Translations under genes and position numbers: made by a program | Notes under the pieces: model-generated | Database searches by the model: none | What the model was told of the DNA's origin: nothing | What the model saw: the letters and a program-made list of their open reading frames with translations, nothing else | Part shown: piece by piece, positions 9,299-19,161 of the stretch | How positions within the stretch are numbered: the stretch's first letter is position 1 | How the letters are laid out: each line of letters starts with the position of its first letter | Source: Pseudidiomarina atlantica | Lineage (GTDB): Bacteria; Pseudomonadota; Gammaproteobacteria; Enterobacterales; Alteromonadaceae | Direction of reading: 5' to 3' | DNA length: 64,000 nucleotides | Assembly: GCF_000753735.1 (NCBI RefSeq) | Contig: NZ_JPIN01000005.1 | Coordinates: 124,001-188,000 of the forward strand

Positions 9299-9676
9299 CT
9301 AAATCTTGAAGAATTTAATGGTTAAGGGGTAGTCCTGAACAATCCCGTCTTTGGCCCGTATCGCGCCAATAATGGCGAAAACCACGTGACAAATTGCCAA
9401 CGCAAAGGCCATCGCAAAGCCAATAAGAATGAACATCAGTATTACGCTAACGACGCCGTAAATGAAGGCGGAAATAATCCAGTTAAAAACAACTTTGCCG
9501 TTGGCATCGATGTAGGGGTTAGTGTCGCGTTTTACCAGCCACATCACCAGCGGAACAATCAAACCCGCGAACGGAATTAAGTAGCCAGCAAGCTGCGACA
9601 AATGCAGCAGCATCGCGTAATTACGGTCGTCTTCACTCGGACCATTGAGGACGACTTCTTCCCTTATAGGTTCCAT
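9299..9676 (-). CDS. DUF4870-type small membrane protein
   Basis: A 125-residue protein starting MEPIREEVVLNGPSEDDRN. An AAGGAAG ribosome site precedes this ATG, so longer in-frame starts are rejected. After a short acidic cytoplasmic tail there are about three to four hydrophobic segments (LSQLAGYLIPFAGLIVPLVMW; VVFNWIISAFIYGVVS; ILIGFAMAFALAICHVVFAI). The sequence NPYIDANGKVVFNWIIS is typical of the DUF4870 (Tic20-like) family. Function is unknown. It lies downstream of the DUF885 gene on the same strand, beyond a likely terminator. Confidence 0.82.
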   Translation of the reverse strand: MEPIREEVVLNGPSEDDRNYAMLLHLSQLAGYLIPFAGLIVPLVMWLVKRDTNPYIDANGKVVFNWIISAFIYGVVSVILMFILIGFAMAFALAICHVVFAIIGAIRAKDGIVQDYPLTIKFFKI

Positions 9677-9757
9677 AACATTTCTTCCTTTTGTTTGTGT
9701 TATTTCCCTAAGAGTTGACGTTTCTACCCAGATTGTCAACGTTTTCAGCGAGTACCT

Positions 9758-9780
9758 AAGAAAGGGCTGCCCATTCTTTT
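9758..9780. repeat. GGGCTGCCC palindrome repeat
   Basis: AAGAA-AGGG-CTG-CCCA-TTCTT forms an inverted repeat with one mismatch and belongs to the same small repeat family as the units at 8250-8321 and 9792-9814. Confidence 0.6.
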
Positions 9781-9791
9781 GCGGGGCGCAC

Positions 9792-9814
9792 AAAAAAGGA
9801 GGGCTGCCCCTCCT
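9792..9814 (-). terminator. Intrinsic terminator of the DUF885 gene, built from the GGGCAGCCC repeat
   Basis: On the minus strand AGGAGGG and CCCTCCT pair across a GCAG loop and are followed by TTTTTTG. It lies about 30 bp after the DUF885 stop codon. The core GGGGCAGCCC and a nearby GGTTTTTG are shared with the repeat at 8250-8321, so this repeat family may supply terminators. Confidence 0.75.
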
Positions 9815-9846
9815 ATTGGTTTTTGCGGTGGTGGAAAAGGCGAGGG

Positions 9847-11658
9847 CTAGACTTGTGAGTCAATCCAGTCGCGCACTTGCGTCTCCAAGACATCCAGCGG
9901 GATGCTACCGTTTTTCAGCACTTGGTGGTGGAATTCGCGAAGGTCAAAAGCATCCCCCAAGGCGTCTTCGGCTTCGGCGCGTAACTGCTTGATCAGCATT
10001 TCGCCTAACTTGTACGACAACGCCTGACCAGGCCACGTGATGTAGCGGTCGATTTCAGTACGCACGTTGTGCAAGCTGAGCGCGGTGTTCGATGCCATAA
10101 AGTCCATTGCACGTTCACGGCTCCAGCCCATAGCATGCATGCCGGTATCGACGACTAAACGGGCGGCGCGCCACATTTCATAGCTCAAGCGACCGAAATC
10201 ACTGTAGGGATCTTGATAAAAGCCCGCTTCTAAGCCGAGCCACTCAGAATACAATCCCCAACCCTCACCAAACGCTGAAATATAGGTTTGTTGGCGATAA
10301 GATGGCACACCCTCAAGCTCTCGCGCCAACGCGATCTGTAGGTGATGTCCCGGTACGGCCTCATGCAGCGTTAAGGCTTCAAGTTGGTATAACGGACGGC
10401 GGTCCAAAGCGTAGGTGTTGACCCAGTAAAAACCCGCACGGTCGTCGCGCGCCGAACCTGAGTAACGCCCGGTGGTGTATTTCGGTGCAATTTCGGCAGG
10501 CACTGGCTCAACACCATACGGCTGGCGCGGCAGCAACTTAAAGAATTTCGGCAGCTGACCGTCCATACGCTTGGAAATATAAGCGGCTTCCTTCAACAGC
10601 TCTTCAGCTGAAGAAGGATAAAAACGTGGATCATTGCGTAAGAAGTCGACAAATTCCTCGAAGCTACCCTCGAACCCAGTTTTCTCAATCACCACGTCCA
10701 TTTCATTGCGAATACGTGCGACTTCCGCTAAACCTTTTTCATGAATCTCTTCCGGTGTTAACGACAAAGTGGTGAAGTGCTCGATGCGGTTTTGGTAGTA
10801 CGCTAAGCCATCAGGCAAAAATGACGCGCCGACAGTATCACGGCAATTCGGCAAGTAGGTCATTACCATAAAGTCAAAATACGCCTGATAGGCTGGCAAC
10901 ACCTCGGCGTCAATTACTGAGCGCGCCTCATCTTGCAAGGCTTTCCACTCGGCAGCCGAAACGAAGTGCGGGCGCTCACCGGCGAGCGGTTCAAAAAACA
11001 CGCTGTCGTCAGGTGACTGCACGATAAAAGCGGCAATACTGTCTTCGAAACCTGCCATAGCCGCGGCCGGTTGGGTATAACCTTCTGCCATGCCGCGCTC
11101 AAGCCATGCCGTTTGTTCTGACATGTAACGCGGTATCGAACTTAATTTGGCGACATAATCTTGGTAATCCGACAAGGAACGGAACGAGGTGCCGCGCACC
11201 ATAAACGACAAGTTACTATGAAAGCCACCTTCCGCATTCAAAGGCATGTAATGTTCGTTAAAGTCATAACTGTCGACTTCATTCTGTAGCCGGTAAGTTA
11301 GCATACGCCAATTAATAAATTCCGCGTCTGATAGCGCCTCGGCATCAATCGCCAACAATTCATTCAGCCATGCCCGTTGTTGCTCGGCACGCTCAGCCAC
11401 GGCTTCGGGGGTCATGCTCGGTAGCGTCCGCGAGGTATCCTCACCGGCATCTTGCATTTCTTCCCAAATGCGCGACGCCATGGCAGTAAAACGCGCGTCC
11501 TCAGCAGCTGAAGCAGAGGCGACAACCGGCGCCTCCGAGCCAGAAGTAGTAGACGAGCTAGATGCTCCAGACGCACTTGGCGTACCCGCGCAGCCCGCTA
11601 AAGCCAAGGCCACAGCAACGGCCGTCAATGAATTCGTAAAGCGCTGAGGGAATCCCAT
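9847..11658 (-). CDS. DUF885 family lipoprotein, putative zinc carboxypeptidase
   Basis: A 603-residue protein of the DUF885 family. A signal segment with lipobox (ALALAGC, Cys at 23) marks a lipoprotein, followed by a low-complexity Ser/Ala linker. The zinc-type motif is HEAVPGHHLQIAL (about residues 432-444), with a later conserved GEGWGLYSE segment, both hallmarks of the family. Members are thought to be metallo-carboxypeptidases, but few have been tested, so the substrate is unknown. It has its own terminator downstream and is divergent from the DyP-type peroxidase. Confidence 0.88.
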   Translation of the reverse strand: MGFPQRFTNSLTAVAVALALAGCAGTPSASGASSSSTTSGSEAPVVASASAAEDARFTAMASRIWEEMQDAGEDTSRTLPSMTPEAVAERAEQQRAWLNELLAIDAEALSDAEFINWRMLTYRLQNEVDSYDFNEHYMPLNAEGGFHSNLSFMVRGTSFRSLSDYQDYVAKLSSIPRYMSEQTAWLERGMAEGYTQPAAAMAGFEDSIAAFIVQSPDDSVFFEPLAGERPHFVSAAEWKALQDEARSVIDAEVLPAYQAYFDFMVMTYLPNCRDTVGASFLPDGLAYYQNRIEHFTTLSLTPEEIHEKGLAEVARIRNEMDVVIEKTGFEGSFEEFVDFLRNDPRFYPSSAEELLKEAAYISKRMDGQLPKFFKLLPRQPYGVEPVPAEIAPKYTTGRYSGSARDDRAGFYWVNTYALDRRPLYQLEALTLHEAVPGHHLQIALARELEGVPSYRQQTYISAFGEGWGLYSEWLGLEAGFYQDPYSDFGRLSYEMWRAARLVVDTGMHAMGWSRERAMDFMASNTALSLHNVRTEIDRYITWPGQALSYKLGEMLIKQLRAEAEDALGDAFDLREFHHQVLKNGSIPLDVLETQVRDWIDSQV

Positions 11659-11800
11659 AATTACTCCGTTTAATTTTTGATTTCTTTCGGATATTCTTTG
11701 CTACACTGACTGAACAGTTTAAAACGGCAAACTAACACTGCAATACTATTGCGATAAACTAGCACAGTTCTTCGAGAAATAACCGCATTTGAGGAAGCTC

Positions 11801-12721
11801 ATGGCGCAAGCGCAGAAAGGTATTTACGCTGAACCCAGTTTACATGGCATCACTTTGCAATTGAACGTTATGACAGACGATGTCATCAGCATTCGGCGTA
11901 AGCTTGCCCGCATTCCAGCCATGCTTGATGAACTTGATGAGCGTTTCTCAGAAGCGTTACTTACGGGCTACGTCGCAATTGGCAGTGATTATTGGGACAT
12001 TCTTTATCCGCAACAGCGACCACCGCAGTTCGGTAATTTTCCTGATTTGCGTGACGGTGATCGGCAAGCCCCGCGCGAGCCGGTCGATTTGCTCATCACC
12101 ATTCGCTCCGACCGTTTCGACGTTAACTATTTTAGTGCCAGAGCCATTCTCGAATGGCTTGGTCATGATGTCGAGCTGACAGAACAAACGCCCACCTTTC
12201 GCTTTATGGACGGTCGCGATCTCACCGGCTTCATCGATGCGCCGGAAAATCCGCGCGGCATTAGAAGACGTCAGTTGGCATTGATACATGCTGACGATGA
12301 CCCAGTATTTGCTGGTGGTAGTTATTTGTTCGTGCAAAAGTTCCGTCATGATCTGCGTCGTTGGGAACAACTCGATCAAGCTGCGCAAGAGCAAATTATT
12401 GGCCGCAAAAAACTAAACGGTGAGCGCATTAGCGAAGCGCAACTCAGTGGCGTCTCGCACACCCAAAAAGCGCGCTTACAGAACGAACAAGAGCAGTCGC
12501 TGCATATGTTGCGGCAAAATATGCCGTGGGGCGACATGCGCGAGCAGGGTCTCATGGGGATGTACTTTACGGGGCAGCCGCGGGACGTTATCCAATGGCT
12601 GAAACAGCGCTATATTGCCGACCAAAACGGTGATTATGATCCGCTACTGGATTACATCGAAGCGGTCACTAATGCTTGTTATTTCGTGCCGTCACTCGAT
12701 TTTCTCACGGGCGAGATTTAA
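11801..12721 (+). CDS. DyP-type (YfeX-like) heme peroxidase
   Basis: A 306-residue protein. The ATG at 11801 follows GAGGAAG at good spacing; an in-frame TTG 12 bp upstream lies before that site and is rejected. The family motif is present as GFIDAPENP (about residues 144-152), where GFIDGTENP would be expected: the catalytic Asp is kept but the next Gly-Thr is Ala-Pro. GVSHTQKAR (about 216) probably supplies the proximal heme His. There is no signal peptide or Tat motif, so it should be cytoplasmic. The gene ends 3 bp from the convergent argR. Confidence 0.85.
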   Translation: MAQAQKGIYAEPSLHGITLQLNVMTDDVISIRRKLARIPAMLDELDERFSEALLTGYVAIGSDYWDILYPQQRPPQFGNFPDLRDGDRQAPREPVDLLITIRSDRFDVNYFSARAILEWLGHDVELTEQTPTFRFMDGRDLTGFIDAPENPRGIRRRQLALIHADDDPVFAGGSYLFVQKFRHDLRRWEQLDQAAQEQIIGRKKLNGERISEAQLSGVSHTQKARLQNEQEQSLHMLRQNMPWGDMREQGLMGMYFTGQPRDVIQWLKQRYIADQNGDYDPLLDYIEAVTNACYFVPSLDFLTGEI

Positions 12722-12724
12722 CCG

Positions 12725-13192
12725 CTAAGAGACGTTTTCAAACAATTCACGTACTTTAGCAAGCGTAAAGTCGATTTCTGATACTTTTACTGGCGCAATG
12801 AAAATTGTATCGTCACCGGCAATAGTGCCAAGCACGCCTTCTTTTTGGCCGACCGAATCGAGCAAGCGCGCAATCAGTTGCGCCGCGCCTGGCGAGGTAC
12901 GGATAATGACCATGACATCATTGTGCTGAATATCCAAAACCAATTGCGTTAATGGTGCACGGGTCGACGGAATGCCGAGCTCGGCAGGCAGACAGTACAC
13001 CATTTCTTGGCGCGCGTTGCGGGTACGAACAGCGCCATATTTACTCAACATGCGCGACACTTTTGATTGGCTAATATTATCAAAGCCTAATGCCTTCAAC
13101 GCGTCTACTATCTCGCCTTGCGAGCCATAACGTTCTTCTTTTAGTAACGCTTTAAATGCATCTAACATCGCATCTGGTTTGCCGTGCGCCAT
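12725..13192 (-). CDS. argR: Arginine repressor ArgR
   Basis: A 155-residue ArgR of standard length. The N-terminal winged helix ([20 protein letters not shown], residues 47-66) is followed by the C-terminal oligomerisation and arginine-binding domain ([27 protein letters not shown]). With arginine bound, hexamers repress arginine biosynthesis genes. It is divergent from mdh, the usual gammaproteobacterial arrangement. I could not identify a convincing ARG box in the 175-bp gap. It is convergent with, and almost touches, the peroxidase gene. Confidence 0.97.
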   Translation of the reverse strand: MAHGKPDAMLDAFKALLKEERYGSQGEIVDALKALGFDNISQSKVSRMLSKYGAVRTRNARQEMVYCLPAELGIPSTRAPLTQLVLDIQHNDVMVIIRTSPGAAQLIARLLDSVGQKEGVLGTIAGDDTIFIAPVKVSEIDFTLAKVRELFENVS

Positions 13193-13367
13193 GACTTAAT
13201 CGTCCCCTCGAAATGACCAATCCACGCAGTCTAGCGCAAATTAACCTGAACGCCTAGCAAGCCGCCGACTAAGCCGCTAAGCAAGCCTATGTCTGGTTGT
13301 AATTTCGGCGGTTTTGCAGTAGTCTTTCGGCACCTAAATTTTCCCCAATAACTGGATGGAGTCTGAG

Positions 13368-14300
13368 ATGAAAGTTGCAGTTTTAGGTGCAGCCGGCGGT
13401 ATCGGCCAAGCACTCTCATTACTTTTGAAAACCCAATTACCTGCTGGTTCTAAGTTAGCGCTGTATGACGTCGCACCAGTTGTTCCAGGTGTTGCTGTTG
13501 ATCTCAGCCACATCCCAACTGCGGTTGCAGTGAAAGGCTACGGTAAAGACGATCTTGCTCCTGCACTTGTCGGTGCTGACATCGTGTTGATTCCAGCCGG
13601 CGTACCACGCAAGCCTGGTATGGACCGTTCTGACTTGTTCAATATCAACGCTGGAATCGTTGCTAATTTGATCGAAGCAATTGCTGACAACTGCCCAAAT
13701 GCAGCGATTGGTATCATCACTAACCCAGTTAACACGACAGTTGCGATTGCCAAGCGCGTACTTGAAAAGAAAGGTGTGTACAACAAGAACAAATTGTTCG
13801 GTGTGACCACGCTTGACGTAATTCGTGCGGAAACTTTCGTGGCCGAATTGCACGGTATGAACCCGTCAGAAGTAACTGTACCGGTCATCGGCGGCCACAG
13901 CGGCACCACCATCCTGCCGTTGTTGTCACAAACCGGTTTGAGCTTCACTGACGAGCAAATCGAAAGCCTCACGAAGCGCATCCAAAACGCCGGTACTGAA
14001 GTAGTTGAAGCAAAAGCTGGCGGCGGTTCAGCAACCCTGTCAATGGGTCAAGCCGCAGCGCGTTTCTGCTTGTCATTAGTGAAAGCACTGCAAGGCGACG
14101 ACAGCGTTGTAGAATGCACTTACGTTGAAACTGACGGCCAAGACGCGTTGTTCTTCGCCCACCCAGTGCGCTTAGGTCCAAATGGCGTAGAAGAAATTCT
14201 ACCTTATGGCGAGCTCAGCGCTTACGAAGAAAAAGCTAAAGCTGCCATGTTGGACGGCCTCAAAGGCGATATCCAAACTGGTTTAGACTTCGTTCAATAA
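13368..14300 (+). CDS. mdh: Malate dehydrogenase (NAD)
   Basis: A 310-residue enzyme that oxidises malate to oxaloacetate in the TCA cycle. It starts [20 protein letters not shown], the Rossmann GxxGxxG loop; an in-frame codon 12 bp upstream is rejected because the family begins at this Met. The substrate-binding region [14 protein letters not shown] and the catalytic His segment [15 protein letters not shown] are intact. Divergent from argR; terminator downstream. Confidence 0.98.
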   Translation: MKVAVLGAAGGIGQALSLLLKTQLPAGSKLALYDVAPVVPGVAVDLSHIPTAVAVKGYGKDDLAPALVGADIVLIPAGVPRKPGMDRSDLFNINAGIVANLIEAIADNCPNAAIGIITNPVNTTVAIAKRVLEKKGVYNKNKLFGVTTLDVIRAETFVAELHGMNPSEVTVPVIGGHSGTTILPLLSQTGLSFTDEQIESLTKRIQNAGTEVVEAKAGGGSATLSMGQAAARFCLSLVKALQGDDSVVECTYVETDGQDALFFAHPVRLGPNGVEEILPYGELSAYEEKAKAAMLDGLKGDIQTGLDFVQ

Positions 14301-14324
14301 GAGTGAATGACGAATAACCAAACG

Positions 14325-14357
14325 ACGCCGGGTTTGCGCTATGCACCCGGCGTTTTT
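14325..14357 (+). terminator. Intrinsic terminator of mdh
   Basis: A 9-bp perfect stem ACGCCGGGT (14325-14333) with ACCCGGCGT (14345-14353), an 11-nt loop, then a short T run. Confidence 0.88.
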
Positions 14358-14395
14358 GTATAAGCCCTCCTATCAAGACAGCTAAGAGTGCACCG

Positions 14396-14989
14396 ATGCA
14401 GTTATTTGGCTTAACCATTCCGACCGACCGCAAAGCTCTGCTACCAACGCTCAGTATTGCAGTGTTGTTGAGTTGCGTGATGCTACTACCGGAGCAGTGG
14501 CGTGCTGCGCTCATTATGCAACGCAGTGCAATCAGCGACGGCGAGCATTTGTGGCAATTGCTGAGTAGCAATTTTGTGCATTGGGATGGCGCCCATCTCG
14601 GCCTTAATTTGTTGGGTTTGCTGGTGTGTTGGAGTCTGTTCATCGACCATCAAAAAGGCTGGCGTCCATGGTTGTGGTTGCCGGTGATTATGCTCAGCGC
14701 AACGAGCGCACAGTTTTTCTTTGACCCGACGGTTGAGTACTATGCAGGCTTTTCTGCCACATTGTATGGCATGTTCGGCTATTGCGCGCTGCATGATGTG
14801 TTGCATAAACGCTGGCTTGGAGCACTTATCCTTGGCGGGGTAGCGGGTAAGGTCATCTTCGACCTAGTGTATTTGCCCGCTGACAGCGGTATCGCTTTTG
14901 CAGCGCATGCAGGTGGCCTCGCGGCTGGACTTCTACTAGCGTTTCTTTGTAAAATCTTAACCTTAAACCACAGCCAAAGTGTGACATGA
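14396..14989 (+). CDS. Rhomboid-family intramembrane serine protease, possibly rhombosortase
   Basis: A 197-residue membrane protein with about six hydrophobic helices. The rhomboid pattern is clear: HLGLN (His67, Asn71) in one helix, the nucleophile in YYAGFSATLYG (Ser120), and the partner His171 in HAGGLAAG. The compact size and absence of extra domains resemble rhombosortases, which cut proteins with a GlyGly-CTERM tail; no such substrate is visible in this window. Its stop overlaps the ispB start (ATGA), so the two are translated together. Confidence 0.8.
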   Translation: MQLFGLTIPTDRKALLPTLSIAVLLSCVMLLPEQWRAALIMQRSAISDGEHLWQLLSSNFVHWDGAHLGLNLLGLLVCWSLFIDHQKGWRPWLWLPVIMLSATSAQFFFDPTVEYYAGFSATLYGMFGYCALHDVLHKRWLGALILGGVAGKVIFDLVYLPADSGIAFAAHAGGLAAGLLLAFLCKILTLNHSQSVT

Positions 14990-15957
14990 AGTTAACCGAA
15001 ATCAATGCGTTAATGGCGGCCGATATGCAGGGCGTCAACCAGCTTATCAGCCGTGAACTCCAGTCTGACGTAGCCCTCATCAATCAGCTCGGTCTTTATA
15101 TTGTCAACAGTGGCGGCAAGCGGTTGCGACCGTTACTCGCGGTAACTGCAGCGCGGGCCGTTGGCTATGACGGTGCAGGGCACTTAACTCTCGCTACCAT
15201 TATCGAATTCATTCACACCGCCACACTGTTGCATGACGATGTCGTAGATGCTTCAGAGTTACGCCGCGGCAAAGAGACCGCCAATGCGGTGTTCGGAAAC
15301 GAAGCCAGTGTACTGGTCGGGGATTTTCTCTATACCCGTGCATTTCAGTTGATGGTGACGCTGGACTCGATGAAGGTAATGAAAATTCTCGCCGATGCGA
15401 CCAATATTATCTCGGAAGGCGAAGTATTGCAGTTAATGAACTGTAACGATCCAGATACCACCGAGGCGAGCTACTTTGATGTCATTTACGGTAAAACCGG
15501 CAAATTATTTGAGGCTGCCACGCAACTCGGCGCGGTGCTAGCCAATCAATCCCAGCAGGTTGAAGACGCGCTTGCCGCTTACGGGCGTCATTTAGGTACT
15601 GCGTTCCAATTGGTCGACGATTTGCTCGATTACACCGCCGACAGTGACGTCATGGGTAAGCAAGCCGGTGACGATCTTGCCGAAGGCAAACCAACCTTAC
15701 CCTTGCTCTACGCCATGTGGCACGGCAACGAAGAGGAGTCTCAACTGATTCGCAAGGCGATAGAGCAGGGCGATGGCCGCGAGCATTTGCAAACCATTCT
15801 CACTGCCATGCGTCGAACCGGGGCGCTAGACTACACGCGGGATCGGGCTTTGGCTGAGGCCAAGTTGGCGCAGCAGCAGTTAGAGGTTCTTCCAGCCTCG
15901 CAGCATCGCGAAGCGCTGTACGCCCTCGCCGCCATCGCAGTCGACCGCGTCGCCTAA
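14986..15957 (+). CDS. ispB: Octaprenyl diphosphate synthase
   Basis: A 323-residue trans-prenyltransferase that extends isoprenoid diphosphate for the ubiquinone or menaquinone side chain. Both aspartate-rich motifs are present: LLHDDVVDASELRRG (about residues 81-95) and LVDDLLDYTAD (about 211-221). It lies just before rplU-rpmA, its usual neighbours, but on the same strand instead of divergent as in E. coli. The start overlaps the rhomboid stop codon. Confidence 0.96.
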   Translation: MKLTEINALMAADMQGVNQLISRELQSDVALINQLGLYIVNSGGKRLRPLLAVTAARAVGYDGAGHLTLATIIEFIHTATLLHDDVVDASELRRGKETANAVFGNEASVLVGDFLYTRAFQLMVTLDSMKVMKILADATNIISEGEVLQLMNCNDPDTTEASYFDVIYGKTGKLFEAATQLGAVLANQSQQVEDALAAYGRHLGTAFQLVDDLLDYTADSDVMGKQAGDDLAEGKPTLPLLYAMWHGNEEESQLIRKAIEQGDGREHLQTILTAMRRTGALDYTRDRALAEAKLAQQQLEVLPASQHREALYALAAIAVDRVA

Positions 15958-15961
15958 ACAA

Positions 15962-16017
15962 CGGTTATTCGTTAGGGGTGCTCGTTGGGTCCTCACCCTA
16001 ACGAATAACGAATAACG
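15962..16017. repeat. Heptamer inverted-array element, copy 3
   Basis: The shortest and cleanest copy: a 14-bp perfect stem GTTATTCGTTAGGG (15964-15977) with its complement (15996-16009) and an 18-nt loop, plus one more TAACG unit on the right. It starts 5 bp after the ispB stop codon and ends just before the rplU promoter. Confidence 0.85.
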
Positions 16018-16020
16018 CCC

Positions 16021-16049
16021 TTTACTCCCGCAGGGAGTTTGTTTATAAT
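16021..16049 (+). promoter_or_regulatory. Candidate rplU-rpmA promoter
   Basis: TTTACT (16021-16026), 17 bp, then a perfect TATAAT (16044-16049). The leader to rplU would be about 45 nt. Confidence 0.65.
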
Positions 16050-16101
16050 TCGCGCCCTAATTTAAATCTAACGTGCCCGCAAGGGTGAATCGGAGAAGAG
16101 T

Positions 16102-16413
16102 ATGTACGCAGTATTCCAAAGTGGCGGTAAGCAACACCGTGTTACTGAAGGCCAAATCGTCCGCCTGGAAAAGCTGGAAGCGGCCACTGGTGAAGTGGTT
16201 GAGTTCGACCAAGTATTAATGCTGTCGAACGGTGACGACGTGAAAATCGGCGCGCCTTTTGTTTCTGGTGGCTCTATCAAGGCGGAAGTAGTCAACCATG
16301 GTCGTGCAGACAAAGTGAACATTATCAAGTTCCGTCGTCGTAAGCACCACATGAAGCGTCAAGGTCATCGTCAGTGGTTCACTGAAGTGAAAATCACTGG
16401 TATTAACGGTTAA
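16102..16413 (+). CDS. rplU: 50S ribosomal protein L21
   Basis: A 103-residue protein of standard length, recognisable from [18 protein letters not shown] and the basic C-terminal [16 protein letters not shown] segment that contacts 23S rRNA. It is the first gene of the conserved rplU-rpmA-obgE cluster, with rpmA 17 bp downstream. Confidence 0.99.
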   Translation: MYAVFQSGGKQHRVTEGQIVRLEKLEAATGEVVEFDQVLMLSNGDDVKIGAPFVSGGSIKAEVVNHGRADKVNIIKFRRRKHHMKRQGHRQWFTEVKITGING

Positions 16414-16430
16414 TTAAGGAGTAACGACAC

Positions 16431-16688
16431 ATGGCACATAAAAAAGCTGGTGGTTCAACCAAAAACGGTCGTGACTCAGAAAGTAAACGTCTGGGTGTAA
16501 AACGCTTCGGTGGTGAAGCAGTATTAGCAGGTAGCATCATCGTGCGTCAACGTGGTACTAAATTCCACGCTGGTGACAATGTTGGTATCGGCCGTGACCA
16601 CACTTTGTTCGCATTGGCGGACGGCAAAGTTTCTTTTGCGGAAAAAGGTCCAAAGAACCGCAAATACGTTAGCATCGTTACTGAATAA
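16431..16688 (+). CDS. rpmA: 50S ribosomal protein L27
   Basis: An 85-residue protein starting [16 protein letters not shown], the flexible tail that reaches the peptidyl transferase centre, followed by [24 protein letters not shown]-type family sequence. It keeps the mature-type N-terminus without the cleaved extension seen in Firmicutes. A ribosome site (AAGGAG) precedes it, and a terminator separates it from obgE. Confidence 0.99.
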   Translation: MAHKKAGGSTKNGRDSESKRLGVKRFGGEAVLAGSIIVRQRGTKFHAGDNVGIGRDHTLFALADGKVSFAEKGPKNRKYVSIVTE

Positions 16689-16717
16689 AATTCAGTCCGC
16701 TAACTGAAGAACAAAGA

Positions 16718-16746
16718 AACCCCGTCGGCAGTGGCGGGGTTTTTTT
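16718..16746 (+). terminator. Intrinsic terminator after rpmA
   Basis: Stem AACCCCG (16718-16724) with CGGGGTT (16735-16741) and a T run. It lies only about 20 bp before the obgE start, so obgE may depend partly on readthrough. Confidence 0.85.
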
Positions 16747-16760
16747 ATACGGGTAGGTAG

Positions 16761-17927
<1,167 letters not shown>

Positions 17928-17931
17928 ACAC

Positions 17932-18033
17932 GTTAATCGTTATTCGTTAATCGTCAGGGGCGGTAACCGTGCCCTTTCTCTAGAATAACGAGTATCGATT
18001 AACGAGTATCGATTAACGAGTAACGAGTAACGG
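17932..18033. repeat. Heptamer inverted-array element, copy 4
   Basis: The left arm has units CGTTAAT, CGTTATT, CGTTAAT and ends in CAGGGG. The right arm starts after a degenerate CCCT segment and has at least eight units, including a 14-bp pair repeated as ATCGATTAACGAGT. It begins 5 bp after the obgE stop and ends about 8 bp before the folA start codon. Confidence 0.82.
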
Positions 18034-18040
18034 TGTTTAC

Positions 18041-18544
18041 ATGCGGATTGCTTTGATTGCTGCCATGGCGCGAGATCGCGTCATTGGCAAAGACGGCGCC
18101 ATGCCGTGGCACCTACCAGCTGAACTCCAACACTTTAAACGCATCACCATGGGCAAGCCGGTCGTCATGGGCCGAGCGACCTATGAATCAATCGGTCGTC
18201 CCTTACCTGGACGCCTCAACATTGTCTTGAGCCGCAAATATCAACAACCCTTTACTGACGAAAAAGGTGTGGTCTGGGTGAACAGTCCCGAGCAAGCAGT
18301 GCAACAAGCCGGTGAGTGCGAAGAGCTCATGGTGATTGGTGGTGGTCACGTTTATCAAGAATTTTTACCGCACGCGCACCGTTTGTATTTAACTGAGATC
18401 GATGTAGCGGTCGAAGGCGATACCTGGTTCCCTGATTTTCATGCAAGTGGAAACTGGGAAGTTCGTGAGCAAATCGAGCATCCGGCCGACCACGAAAACC
18501 CCCATGCATTCGCGACGCTTGTCTATGAACGCAATGATGCGTAG
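18041..18544 (+). CDS. folA: Dihydrofolate reductase
   Basis: A 167-residue enzyme that reduces dihydrofolate to tetrahydrofolate with NADPH. Family landmarks are IAAMARDRVIGKDGAMPWHLP (substrate pocket, with the expected acidic residue replaced in part by the family PWHLP loop), KPVVMGRATYESIGRPLPGR, and VIGGGHVYQEFL. The only ribosome-site candidate is a weak GGTG 5 nt before the ATG, because a heptamer repeat array runs almost to the start codon. It serves the thymidylate cycle with thyA, also in this window. Confidence 0.96.
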   Translation: MRIALIAAMARDRVIGKDGAMPWHLPAELQHFKRITMGKPVVMGRATYESIGRPLPGRLNIVLSRKYQQPFTDEKGVVWVNSPEQAVQQAGECEELMVIGGGHVYQEFLPHAHRLYLTEIDVAVEGDTWFPDFHASGNWEVREQIEHPADHENPHAFATLVYERNDA

Positions 18545-18666
18545 GTTAAACGTTTTCAATGTAAATGAAACGTAAATCGACTTGCGTGTTTTAACAATTT
18601 ATTCCGTTGTCAGGGCTTTTGGCTCGAGGTAGCATGATTCGGTAAACATAGAACCGAGGATGTTTA

Positions 18667-19068
18667 ATGAAGCGACTCATTGCAACATGGTTGGCTGCTG
18701 CAACAACAGCCGCAATGTTGACGCCTTCAACTCAGGCCCTGACAGCAAAGAATGTCTTTGAATCTTCTGATTTGGCATTGCTGTTCTGTACCTATGTGCG
18801 CAACAACGATACCTTGCGTTTACAGCACAAACTACGTGATTTACGCATGCGTCTGCGCGATGTCTATCCGCAAGTCCGTTGTAATGGCGCTTCGCTCATC
18901 CAGTTTGCCATGCAAAACAACTCTAACGATATTGGCGCTTTCATCGCCCGCAGTGTGAATCCAAGTGATATACAAGAAATGGGTGATATGGAGTGGGCCG
19001 AGCAACGTGACATGCTACAGAGCACCATCGGTCAGACCCTACAGCAACGCCTGAACCTCAAACAGTAA
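18667..19068 (+). CDS. Small exported protein, DUF3718-like
   Basis: A 133-residue protein with a signal peptide (cleavage expected after TQA). Two cysteines (FCTYVRNNDTLRLQHKLRD and VRCNGASLIQFAM) lie where a disulfide is likely. The pattern of Cys, a Leu/Arg-rich helix, then CNG and FA matches what I recall of DUF3718 proteins in Alteromonadales. Function is unknown. Ribosome site GAGGATG. It stands alone between folA and the hydrolase. Confidence 0.65.
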   Translation: MKRLIATWLAAATTAAMLTPSTQALTAKNVFESSDLALLFCTYVRNNDTLRLQHKLRDLRMRLRDVYPQVRCNGASLIQFAMQNNSNDIGAFIARSVNPSDIQEMGDMEWAEQRDMLQSTIGQTLQQRLNLKQ

Positions 19069-19161
19069 GTATTACGCCACATTTCTTTACAGTTTTCCCT
19101 CTTTCGGCATTCGGTCGAAGCGTATAGACTAACCACATTCGTTACAATTGGATAACAATGC

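Noticed and set aside
14309-14324. Tenth heptamer element after mdh
   Set aside because: Only GACGAATAACCAAACGACG-like fragments are present, without a left arm or GGGTGAG end; at most a decayed relic.
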